From NCBI GenBank assembly GCA_021734905.1, contig JAIPIB010000001.1, positions 124,001 to 188,000 of the forward strand: 64,000 bases of DNA, read 5' to 3'. Below the pieces are notes generated by a model, which had not been told where the DNA came from, searched no databases, and saw only the letters and a program-made list of their open reading frames with translations. The DNA is from Minisyncoccota bacterium. Its GTDB lineage: Bacteria > Patescibacteria > Paceibacteria > UBA9973 > UBA918. Below are positions 44,102 to 50,606 of the stretch, piece by piece. Each line of letters opens with the position of its first letter. Position 1 is the first letter of the stretch. Position numbers and translations under genes: made by a program.

Positions 44102-44782
44102 ATGGAAGACATGATACATAAAGATAACGAATTACGAAATATGTCAAAACTTGAAGAGAGGATAGTTTTTTTCTTTGTGTGTATTGGTATTATTTCGATA
44201 ACATATGGTGTACTTTTTGTACTTGATTTTCTCCCAGAGAAGAAAGTGCTTGACACTGATACTGTCGCGCTTATGGATGAACAGCTAGAGAATCTTGAAT
44301 CGAATGAAGTAACAGCTCTAGATGAGGAGTCCGTTCCTGTTGAAGCTCTGCCAATAAGCATTATTATTGACTCACTGGATAAGAAAGTAACAATTCTTAA
44401 TCCAGATACTGATTCTATTTCAGCACTTGATGAAGCCCTTCTTTCTGGCGTTGTCCGCCATCCAGATTCAGCGGATTTTAATGAGAAGGGAACTATTTTT
44501 CTTCTTGGACATTCGAGCTATCTTCCGGTAGTAAATAATAAAAACTTTCAAGCATTTAATGGAATTCAGAAACTTAAATGGGGAGACACGATTCGTCTTC
44601 GTTCATCTGATACTGAGTATGTCTATAGTGTTGCAAGGGTTTACGAAGCAAAGGCGACAGATGCTGAAGTGAAGATTGAAAGAGGTGTTTCAAGCCTCAT
44701 ACTTTCAACATGCAACTCTTTTGGTACAAAAGATGACCGATTTATTGTTGAGGCTATGTTTGTCGAGTCACATAGTTTTTAA
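44102..44782 (+). CDS. Sortase (LPxTG-type transpeptidase family)
   Basis: This 226-residue protein has an N-terminal membrane helix (RIVFFFVCIGIISITYGVLF), an acidic linker and a sortase beta-barrel. The catalytic His137 lies in TIFLLGHSSYLPVV, Cys204 in LILSTCNSFGT and Arg213 in DDRFIV, the standard H-C-R triad with the expected spacing. Sortases cut surface proteins at a C-terminal sorting motif and link them to a cell-envelope acceptor. Two genes downstream encode proteins with a VPYTG-TM-basic ending, the likely substrates. The class is unclear; the sequence does not match class A closely. ATG 44102 is chosen as the start after the promoter (44051-44078). Confidence 0.85.
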   Translation: MEDMIHKDNELRNMSKLEERIVFFFVCIGIISITYGVLFVLDFLPEKKVLDTDTVALMDEQLENLESNEVTALDEESVPVEALPISIIIDSLDKKVTILNPDTDSISALDEALLSGVVRHPDSADFNEKGTIFLLGHSSYLPVVNNKNFQAFNGIQKLKWGDTIRLRSSDTEYVYSVARVYEAKATDAEVKIERGVSSLILSTCNSFGTKDDRFIVEAMFVESHSF

Positions 44783-44836
44783 CCCCTATTTTTAAGTGGA
44801 AGCTATAAAAGCTTTAAAATAAGCCACCTCAGACCC

Positions 44837-44865
44837 TTGACAAGAAAATTAGTACGACGTATAAT
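44837..44865 (+). promoter_or_regulatory. Consensus promoter of module 1
   Basis: TTGACA (44837-44842), exactly 17 nt, TATAAT (44860-44865): a perfect sigma70 consensus, among the strongest promoters in the window. It starts a leader of about 195 nt. Confidence 0.85.
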
Positions 44866-44929
44866 ATATAGATAAGGTTCTTCTCTTGATGATCTAAAGG
44901 TATATTGTTCTCTCACAGGTTAGGCATAT

Positions 44930-45066
44930 GGTAGTTGGCTTTTTGAATGGAAAAGTTTTAAATCTTCTTTTTAGGAAGCCACCTGCGAGCACATTGTGCG
45001 CAAAGGGAGGGTATAAGTCTGCATGAAGATGTAGACATTGATCGTTGATTTTAAAAGGAGACCATC
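44930..45066 (+). ncRNA. Structured 5' leader A, copy 1 (unidentified cis-regulatory RNA)
   Basis: This shares with 48037-48163 the blocks GGTAGTTGGCT, TTTAGGAAGCC-CCT, GTCTGCAT and AAAAGGAG in the same order and almost the same spacing. TGGCTT pairs with AAGCCA. A 3' hairpin GTCTGCAT-GAAG-ATGTAGAC (45017-45036) is conserved in the other copy with a compatible base change. The coding regions that follow are unrelated, so conservation is of the RNA. I do not recognise it as a known riboswitch class. Confidence 0.6.
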
Positions 45067-46194
45067 ATGGTCGTCAAGACAATCCGCGCCATAGTGGCGC
45101 TTCTTACCGTAGCAATGTTTGCTGGATGTGCCCAAATGGGCGGCGGAGGCGGTGCTGGGTCCTCAGAAGGACCAAGCGCCGCAGCTGTCGTGGCAGCACA
45201 ACAAGTCGCTCTACAAGAGCAAGCCCGGGCGCAAGCAACTATCGCACCTTCACCGCTGGTTCAAAAAACCAGCATAACCGAACCAGCGGCAGCAAGATTG
45301 CCGTTGGCGAGAAAGGGAGAAATCTCTTCTACAAAGGTGCTCGCGAAGAACATTCGCGAAGCACTTGCGAAGGATCCTTCCGGTAACAAGAGGTTGGTCA
45401 AGGGGACCAATACCACAGCAGCTGGCTTTCTTGCTTCAGTGCAAGCCGCCGGTGGCACGGTGAATGGCCTCGAGGCACTTCCTGTATATCTTGAGTCGCT
45501 CATGGCTCGTGATATGCCTTCGGGCAAACTTACGATGTCGCGGGTGTTGTACTCGGCAGGGAAAGGTGTCGAGAAGTATCAGCTCGACATCAAGAATGGC
45601 TTCACACGCTTGGCGCACAAGGGAGAAAAGGGGTGGTACGACGCCAATACGGGTCGCCTTATTCTCGCTGGTGACTGTAGCAACAGTCCTCTCAGGTTTA
45701 CCGAGGGGCCAGTTGCAACAGTGCCTGTGCAACAAGCACAAGCGACACAGCCAGCTCTTCAGTGCGGCGACGGCAAGAAGTATTTTGTCGTTCGTATCTT
45801 GCAAAAGGAAGCGATGGAAGTCGCAGGCGTCAGGGGAGCGGTCGCCGTTGAGCGGGCGAAGCGTCAGTATCATGACGGCGCATCACTTTCGGGTACATTC
45901 GCTGCTGAATTCAAGGCGATGCTCGACGCGGGGGAGTTGTCTCGGAGCACAAAACCCCACAAGGTTTCAGTGAATCTACTGAAGCCAGACGGTGGTGTGG
46001 TCGAAGTCCTTCCCTTCGGTGCCGTCGTGGGAGAATATCGCAATGAATTGCCCAAGGAATTTCGTGGGCAGGATCAAATGCAGGTAGTTTTTCCCGAGTC
46101 GATCAAGCTTCTTCATTATCCCTTCAAGGATATGAGGGAGATGCGATCAAGCTTCGTCAATTGCGTGAATGTTTTTTACGCAATCGAGAAGTAA
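45067..46194 (+). CDS. Putative lipoprotein of unknown function (surface module 1)
   Basis: This 375-residue protein has a lipobox-like signal peptide (TIRAIVALLTVAMFAGCAQM, Cys at 21), then a Gly/Ala/Gln-rich stretch (about 22-75) and a folded domain of unknown type (ISSTKVLAKNIREALAKDPS ... VVFPESIKLLHYPFKDMRE). Three later cysteines (GDCSNS, LQCGDG, FVNCVN) are present. The Shine-Dalgarno AAAAGGAG precedes ATG 45067. The coding sequence is clearly richer in G and C, especially at third positions, than its neighbours, which hints at transfer or different selection. It sits between the structured leader A and the surface-protein gene. No homology is recognised. Confidence 0.7.
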   Translation: MVVKTIRAIVALLTVAMFAGCAQMGGGGGAGSSEGPSAAAVVAAQQVALQEQARAQATIAPSPLVQKTSITEPAAARLPLARKGEISSTKVLAKNIREALAKDPSGNKRLVKGTNTTAAGFLASVQAAGGTVNGLEALPVYLESLMARDMPSGKLTMSRVLYSAGKGVEKYQLDIKNGFTRLAHKGEKGWYDANTGRLILAGDCSNSPLRFTEGPVATVPVQQAQATQPALQCGDGKKYFVVRILQKEAMEVAGVRGAVAVERAKRQYHDGASLSGTFAAEFKAMLDAGELSRSTKPHKVSVNLLKPDGGVVEVLPFGAVVGEYRNELPKEFRGQDQMQVVFPESIKLLHYPFKDMREMRSSFVNCVNVFYAIEK

Positions 46195-46207
46195 TCTTCT
46201 GAGGTTG

Positions 46208-46249
46208 AGTAGCAGGTGCGCTCGCGCACCTGCTACTAATCTCTTTTTT
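46208..46249 (+). terminator. Terminator of module 1, first gene
   Basis: The stem AGTAGCAGGTGCGC / GCGCACCTGCTACT is followed by AATCTCTTTTTTC. The tail and the bases after it are conserved with the equivalent position in module 2 (49391 on). Confidence 0.88.
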
Positions 46250-46258
46250 CATTCTTTC

Positions 46259-46293
46259 AATATTCTTACGTGCTGAACGTAGGTGAGAATATT
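46259..46293 (+). ncRNA. Hairpin leader B, copy 1
   Basis: A 35-nt segment has outer stem AATATTC / GAATATT and inner stem TACGT / ACGTA, followed by GGTG. The other copy (49413-49447) has the same length; one outer pair changes from T-A to C-G and two inner pairs become G-T wobbles. It lies 40 nt before the VPYTG surface-protein gene. Confidence 0.55.
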
Positions 46294-46332
46294 CAGAAGT
46301 ATGAACAATATTTTAGAAAATTATTTATTGCT

Positions 46333-47880
46333 ATGAAAAAAATATATTCAAAAATAAATATACTAGTACTTCGAGGTAGTCTCGTTGCGTTTTTTCTCGT
46401 TGTATTTTTTACTCAAAGTATAGGATCTACACTTAGTGCTCAATATGCTTACGCCGATGAAGGGGGAGTTGGGAGCTCAGTATTTGTTTACATTGATGAG
46501 GGAGGTGTAGGAAGTAGCAATTATGAACCATGGCCTGATATCGACTATGGTGCTTATACAGAAGGAGGGATTGGGAGTAGCTATGGTTCAGTTCAGTCTG
46601 TCACAAGTAATACTTCAGGTGCAGCCGTGTCATATGAATACATAGTCCAGTATGAGAATAGTCCATATGCATATTCGTATGCCCCGACAACATACTCATA
46701 TAATCCGACGACGTATGGTTCATATCAGTATTCATACGCCCCAACAAACTACTCATATAATCCAACAACATACTCAGATAGATCATCAACATATTCAACC
46801 TATGATTATTCATATGATCCAAAAATATATAATGATTATGGTGACGTGCGATGTGATATTGATGCGAGTGATACACGTGTAGAAAAAGGTGATCGAATTA
46901 CACTTGATTGGAATACGACGAATGCAGATGATGTTCGTATCAATCAGGGTATTGGAGATGTTTCTGATGATGGAAGTAGACGAGTCACGATAACGAAAGA
47001 TACAACCTTCACACTTACGGCGCGCAATGGTTCTGATACGAGAACATGTCGTGTACAGGTTAGGGTTGACGATGATTCAGATGATATTCCTCGTTGTCGA
47101 CTTACTATTTCAGATACCCGTATTCAGGTGGGAGAGCAAGTAACGCTCTCATGGGATAATCTTCGCACCGATCGACTTGTCCTTCGAGATAGTCATGGAA
47201 TTACCATCGCTGATTCAAAGTATGATCGTACGCTCGATGAAGATGCAGGAGCACTCTTTCTTCGTCCAACAAGGCAGACAGATTATGTGGCAACGGTATA
47301 TAACGGAAATGAACGACGAACGTGTACTGTTGGTGTGCAAACTGACAACGTGGTAATTACGAGTGTGCGTTCACAGGGTGGTATTCCACTTGCTGGGGTT
47401 CCATATACAGGTTTTGAGGCTGGTCCAGCTCTAACAACTTTCTTTTATCTCGTCCTTATAATTTGGGGGGTTATTATTGCCTACGTCCTTGTGATAAGAA
47501 AAAAAGTACTTGTAAATGAACCTGACGTCCTTGATGTATATACAAAAATGACAGAGACAAATATGCCAGAGATTTCTGTCGATATGTATGAACAATCACT
47601 AGCAACACCAAGTAATTTACCCATTGATACTGATGAGAGTCAGGATGATGAAGACTCTCCATTACTTGATGAAACATTTCAAGCACTCGAAGGCTACGCA
47701 CATGAGCATAAAACACTTGTTTCAAGTGAAGCACTTCGCTTTATTGAATCACAAGGAGGGACTATGGAAGCGCAGGTTGCAACTCTTGATCATGTTATAA
47801 AGTTGGCGAAAGCGCGATACCCAATAGAAAATGGATGGACAGTTCTTAATAAAGATCGAGTAATCACCCTACTTGAATAG
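46333..47880 (+). CDS. VPYTG sortase-substrate surface protein with Tyr-rich repeats and long C-terminal tail
   Basis: This 515-residue protein starts from ATG 46333 (signal segment LVAFFLVVFFTQSIGSTLSA). It has three EGGVGSS-type motifs (about 43-85), a Tyr/Ser/Thr/Pro repeat region (SYAPTTYSYNPTTY units, about 115-160) and two Ig-like domains with paired cysteines. The sorting signal VPYTG (356-360) is followed by a hydrophobic helix and RKK. Unlike normal sortase substrates, about 124 more residues follow the RKK, with a predicted cytosolic helical domain ending NKDRVITLLE. Its second Ig-like domain is homologous to that of the protein at 49472. Sorting by the neighbouring sortase is inferred. 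Confidence 0.78.
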   Translation: MKKIYSKINILVLRGSLVAFFLVVFFTQSIGSTLSAQYAYADEGGVGSSVFVYIDEGGVGSSNYEPWPDIDYGAYTEGGIGSSYGSVQSVTSNTSGAAVSYEYIVQYENSPYAYSYAPTTYSYNPTTYGSYQYSYAPTNYSYNPTTYSDRSSTYSTYDYSYDPKIYNDYGDVRCDIDASDTRVEKGDRITLDWNTTNADDVRINQGIGDVSDDGSRRVTITKDTTFTLTARNGSDTRTCRVQVRVDDDSDDIPRCRLTISDTRIQVGEQVTLSWDNLRTDRLVLRDSHGITIADSKYDRTLDEDAGALFLRPTRQTDYVATVYNGNERRTCTVGVQTDNVVITSVRSQGGIPLAGVPYTGFEAGPALTTFFYLVLIIWGVIIAYVLVIRKKVLVNEPDVLDVYTKMTETNMPEISVDMYEQSLATPSNLPIDTDESQDDEDSPLLDETFQALEGYAHEHKTLVSSEALRFIESQGGTMEAQVATLDHVIKLAKARYPIENGWTVLNKDRVITLLE

Positions 47881-47888
47881 GTGGGTGA

Positions 47889-47930
47889 CTACCGGATCAG
47901 CCAGACGTATATGTCTGGCTGATCCGGTAG
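47889..47930 (+). terminator. Perfect 18-bp hairpin after the first surface-protein gene
   Basis: CTACCGGATCAGCCAGAC and its complement are separated by 6 nt. The tail (GAGGTGTTATA) is not T-rich, so termination would be weak; transcript protection is possible. Confidence 0.6.
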
Positions 47931-47941
47931 GAGGTGTTATA

Positions 47942-47970
47942 TTGACATCGATACCATTATGCAGTATAGT
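47942..47970 (+). promoter_or_regulatory. Consensus-like promoter of module 2
   Basis: TTGACA (47942-47947), 17 nt, TATAGT (47965-47970). It is followed by a hairpin TTTTTTCGGT / ACCGAAAAAA (48003-48028) and then leader A copy 2. Confidence 0.8.
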
Positions 47971-48036
47971 TTTGCACAAATAAGTTCTCGGGGCGTTCTT
48001 AATTTTTTTCGGTCTCAAACCGAAAAAACAAAAATT

Positions 48037-48163
48037 GGTAGTTGGCTCGCTGTATAGAAAATTTCTTTTAAAATTCTATTTAGGAAGCCGCCTATGATTG
48101 ATGTAGGGGGAGGCGTCTGCATTTTTGTGGACACGTTCATTGATATGAAAAGGAGGTCGCACC
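48037..48163 (+). ncRNA. Structured 5' leader A, copy 2
   Basis: Shared blocks with 44930-45066: GGTAGTTGGCT, TTTAGGAAGCC, CCT, GTCTGCAT, AAAAGGAG. GGCT pairs with AGCC, CGCCT (48090-48094) with AGGCG (48111-48115), and GTCTGCA-TTTT-TGTGGAC (48115-48132) forms the conserved 3' hairpin. An internal AT stem (ATAGAA / TTCTAT) has a different sequence from copy 1. Confidence 0.6.
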
Positions 48164-48655
48164 ATGACAAAACTTACGTGGCGTCGCTACTGGTGGAGTG
48201 TCATGATTGTGGCACTCCTTGCATTTATAGCAGGAATTGATTCTTCACCAAAAGTACGTGCTCTTGCAAAAGGTTATTACCAACTGGTGATTGACCTGAA
48301 AGGAGACTTTGCTGGAGCAGTCAAGGCACGCACTTCACCTAACAGCGAGTTTGAAAAAACTGTTGTTATGAAAACAAAACCTAGAGAGAGTCCTCCAAAA
48401 CTAGAGGAGTCTTTGGAAGGTTTGACTCCTGAGCCAGCATCAAAAAAGGCTGAGTCAGAGAAGGTTGTGGTCCTGCCTTCGAAAGCGGAACCATTACCTA
48501 CGAAGGTGAAGAAGGAAAAGAAGCAAGCGAACAAACCTGCCAAAGAATCCTCTTCGAGGAAACCTGCAGTTGTGTGTAGGGATGTCGATGTAGGACCATC
48601 CAAGGCAGACGCCATTCTTGGGATTCCTCCCAGAAGTGTATGTTCAAACTCATAG
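48164..48655 (+). CDS. Hypothetical membrane-anchored protein (surface module 2)
   Basis: This 163-residue protein has an N-terminal helix (WWSVMIVALLAFIAGI), then a Lys/Glu/Pro/Ser-rich extended region (about 60-130) that would span the envelope, and a short C-terminal part with two cysteines (VVCRDVDVGP, RSVCSNS). It is preceded by AAAAGGAGGTCGCACC, a full Shine-Dalgarno. The 18-nt AAGGAGGTCGCACCATGA around its start is repeated exactly at the start of the next gene. It has G+C-richer codon choice than neighbouring housekeeping genes. I do not recognise a family. Confidence 0.65.
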   Translation: MTKLTWRRYWWSVMIVALLAFIAGIDSSPKVRALAKGYYQLVIDLKGDFAGAVKARTSPNSEFEKTVVMKTKPRESPPKLEESLEGLTPEPASKKAESEKVVVLPSKAEPLPTKVKKEKKQANKPAKESSSRKPAVVCRDVDVGPSKADAILGIPPRSVCSNS

Positions 48656-48669
48656 AAGGAGGTCGCACC

Positions 48670-49329
48670 ATGAAACGTAACAATTGGTTTTTGCCTGTTG
48701 TGGCAGTGCTTGCACTCGTCACGAGCGGATATGCCTTTGCAGCATCGTGTACCAAGCACGAACAGAAAGGCTGTCTGGAAATTCAGGTCCTCAATGTCTC
48801 GTGGGAGAAGGGAAATTCAAACCTTCAAGGACTAGACGGGCCGCCAAAAGATGACGACGACAGACTGAGACGCACCAAGAGTCTTGGGCCGGATTTGCTC
48901 AAGGCATACGAGAGAGGTGATGTCGAAGCGGCAGCACCTCGGTCGTACCATGTCTTCTTTTGGAAACCGAACATGGACATCACGACTGAAGCGATGGCAT
49001 CATGGCGGTTGAACGGGAAGATAGTTTCACGTGGGGATGTTGAGGAGGTTACGGGGAAGGTCCCAGGGCCAAAATCGACTGGGCTTGGAGAACCAAACCG
49101 CGTCTATAGGGTTTGGGTGACTGGAGAAAAAGCTTTTGCTCTTTCATTTCAGGCACCGTGGGACCTGTTCACCAAAGATACGGTGATTATGGTCACCCCT
49201 GAAGGCGGGAAAAGTGTCCATCCAGGGAACGGAAAAGCGCTCTGGATCATGCCAAAATACCTGAACGAAACAATCAGGGTCGGGGCGTGGGATTGGGTAT
49301 TGATGGCCTTTGTCCTCAATCCTGAGTGA
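48670..49329 (+). CDS. Hypothetical exported protein (surface module 2)
   Basis: This 219-residue protein has a cleavable signal peptide (WFLPVVAVLALVTSGYAFAA) and no later membrane helix. Two cysteines near the new N-terminus (ASCTKHEQKGCLE) are followed by an apparently globular domain with PRSYHVFFWKPNMDI and YRVWVTGEKAFALSFQAPWD. ATG 48670 is chosen because GAAGGAGGTCGCACC stands directly before it. It is 14 nt after the previous gene, so the two are one operon. Codon use is G+C-rich like its partner. The function is unknown; co-location with the sortase and surface protein suggests an envelope role. Confidence 0.7.
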   Translation: MKRNNWFLPVVAVLALVTSGYAFAASCTKHEQKGCLEIQVLNVSWEKGNSNLQGLDGPPKDDDDRLRRTKSLGPDLLKAYERGDVEAAAPRSYHVFFWKPNMDITTEAMASWRLNGKIVSRGDVEEVTGKVPGPKSTGLGEPNRVYRVWVTGEKAFALSFQAPWDLFTKDTVIMVTPEGGKSVHPGNGKALWIMPKYLNETIRVGAWDWVLMAFVLNPE

Positions 49330-49353
49330 GGTTGTTCTTTTGAAGTATGGATC

Positions 49354-49402
49354 TATCCAGCAGTCACACGAATGTGTGTGACTGCTGGATAATCTTTTTT
49401 AT
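49354..49402 (+). terminator. Terminator of module 2, exported genes
   Basis: The 16-bp stem TATCCAGCAGTCACAC / GTGTGACTGCTGGATA is followed by ATCTTTTTTATTC, in the position equivalent to the module 1 terminator. Confidence 0.9.
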
Positions 49403-49412
49403 TCATTCTTTC

Positions 49413-49447
49413 AATACTCATGCGTACATGATGTAGGTGGGAGTATT
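49413..49447 (+). ncRNA. Hairpin leader B, copy 2
   Basis: This is 35 nt, the same length as copy 1 at 46259. The outer stem AATACTC / GAGTATT carries the T-A to C-G compensatory pair; the inner stem TGCGT / ATGTA pairs with two G-T wobbles; GGTG is conserved. It is 24 nt before the surface-protein start. Confidence 0.55.
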
Positions 49448-49471
49448 TAGAAGCATGAATCAATAATAAGT

Positions 49472-50539
49472 ATGAAAAATAATATTAAGACAAGTAGCAA
49501 AATGAGTACCTGGATGTATGTGTGTCTTACTGCGCTCATGCTTATGGTTGGACTCTATATAATTCTTCCTTCATTCGTATTAACAGAAAGAGTTGAGCGT
49601 GTTGTGTATACCACAATGAATGCTGATGCGTTTGGTGGAGGTGGAGGTGGTGGTGGTGGTGGAGGTGGTGGTGGAGGCGATGCAGGTCCTGGTGTCGGAG
49701 ACGCCGGCAGCGTTGGTGGAGGAGAAGGCGGAGTTGGAGTTTCTGCAGCTGCTGCACCAGCTGCGCCTAGTTCCCCTGCATCTGGAGGAGAAGGTGGGGT
49801 TGGGTCAAGCGTAGGAGCTTCAGGAGCATCTGGAGGAGAAGGTGGAGTTGGGTCAAGCGTAGGAGCTTCAGGAGCATCTGGAGGAGAAGGCGGAGTTGGG
49901 TCAAGCGTAGGAGACTCATCTAGTGTAGGTTCCTCTGGAGACACTGGAGGAGCTGGAGATACTACCTTGGCACTTGCTCCAGTCGTACCACCAGTAGTGC
50001 CTCCAGTCGTACCACCAGTAGTGCCTCCAGTAGTACCTCCAGTGGTTCCACCCGGAGGTGGAGGAGGGGGTGGCAGTAGTAGTGGTGGAGGTGGAGGAGG
50101 TTCAAGCTCACCTCGATGTGTTTTTACGGTTTCTGACAACGTTATCACTCTAGGTCAAACAGTAACGCTTTCATGGAATAACACGAGAACAAATAACATT
50201 ACTATCATTGACAGTCTTGGTATTGTTTTTGTCGACACTGTTAACGCACCGATTTTTGATGAAGATACAGGAAGTGTCACCATTACTCCGATTCAATCAA
50301 CAACATATACACTTACAGCAATACGTGGAGCACGTACTCGAGATTGTTCCGTGGATGTTTCAATCGTGGATTTAAATAGTGCGAGATCTCAAGATGGAAT
50401 TTCTCTATCTCGAGTCCCTTATACCGGCATTGGAACAAATCTTTCTATAGTATTCTTTGGCGGTGTTGCGGCATGGCTTGCATCTGTAGGATACGCTCTC
50501 CATATTCGACGCAGAAAAGTAGTTACGGAAAAAATATAA
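49472..50539 (+). CDS. VPYTG sortase-substrate surface protein, Gly- and Pro-rich
   Basis: This 355-residue protein has a signal/membrane segment (YVCLTALMLMVGLYIILPSF), a run of 15 glycines, then GGEGGVGSSVGASGAS repeats, a VPPV repeat block (VVPPVVPPVVPP) and a second Gly/Ser-rich block. One Ig-like domain follows (CVFTVSDNVITLGQTVTLSW ... RDCSVDV) with a cysteine pair. The C-terminal sorting signal is VPYTG (315-319), a hydrophobic helix and RRRKVVTEKI. This is a textbook sortase tail except for the VPYTG sequence. The low-complexity part would form a flexible stalk and the Ig domain a head near the wall. It is homologous in its Ig domain and EGGVGSS motif to the 46333 protein. Confidence 0.82.
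   Translation: MKNNIKTSSKMSTWMYVCLTALMLMVGLYIILPSFVLTERVERVVYTTMNADAFGGGGGGGGGGGGGGGDAGPGVGDAGSVGGGEGGVGVSAAAAPAAPSSPASGGEGGVGSSVGASGASGGEGGVGSSVGASGASGGEGGVGSSVGDSSSVGSSGDTGGAGDTTLALAPVVPPVVPPVVPPVVPPVVPPVVPPGGGGGGGSSSGGGGGGSSSPRCVFTVSDNVITLGQTVTLSWNNTRTNNITIIDSLGIVFVDTVNAPIFDEDTGSVTITPIQSTTYTLTAIRGARTRDCSVDVSIVDLNSARSQDGISLSRVPYTGIGTNLSIVFFGGVAAWLASVGYALHIRRRKVVTEKI
49784..49912 (+). repeat. 48-bp tandem repeat inside the Gly-rich surface protein gene
   Basis: Copies starting at 49784, 49832 and 49880 (the last partial) encode the 16-residue unit GGEGGVGSSVGASGAS. The near identity at DNA level indicates recent duplication and likely length variation between strains. Confidence 0.88.
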
Positions 50540-50551
50540 AGATAAGATTAT

Positions 50552-50588
50552 AATAAAAAACACAAGGCGCTGCCTTGTGTTTTTTATT
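50552..50588. terminator. Bidirectional terminator between the surface-protein gene and thrS
   Basis: A perfect 17-bp stem AATAAAAAACACAAGGC with its complement and a 3-nt loop; A and T tracts suit both directions. Confidence 0.92.
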
Positions 50589-50606
50589 TGCAGAGAGCCA
50601 GACTGC

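Noticed and set aside
44930..45066. 4.5S SRP RNA or tmRNA suggested by AGGAAGCC in leader A
   Set aside because: The SRP loop GGAAGCAGCC and flanking symmetric loop are not present, no tRNA-like domain exists, and the element is fused to downstream coding genes in both copies.
45436..45873. Minus-strand 145-codon frame inside the lipoprotein gene
   Set aside because: No start signals and no plausible protein features; the plus-strand gene has a promoter, Shine-Dalgarno and lipobox.
49784..50110. CRISPR-like repeats in the 49.8-50.1 kb region
   Set aside because: The repeats are in frame with a Gly/Pro-rich surface protein, have no spacers, and no cas genes are nearby.
49555..50148. Minus-strand 197-codon proline-rich open frame
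   Set aside because: It is the antisense shadow of the glycine/valine-proline repeat gene, which has the signal segment, Ig-like domain and sorting signal.
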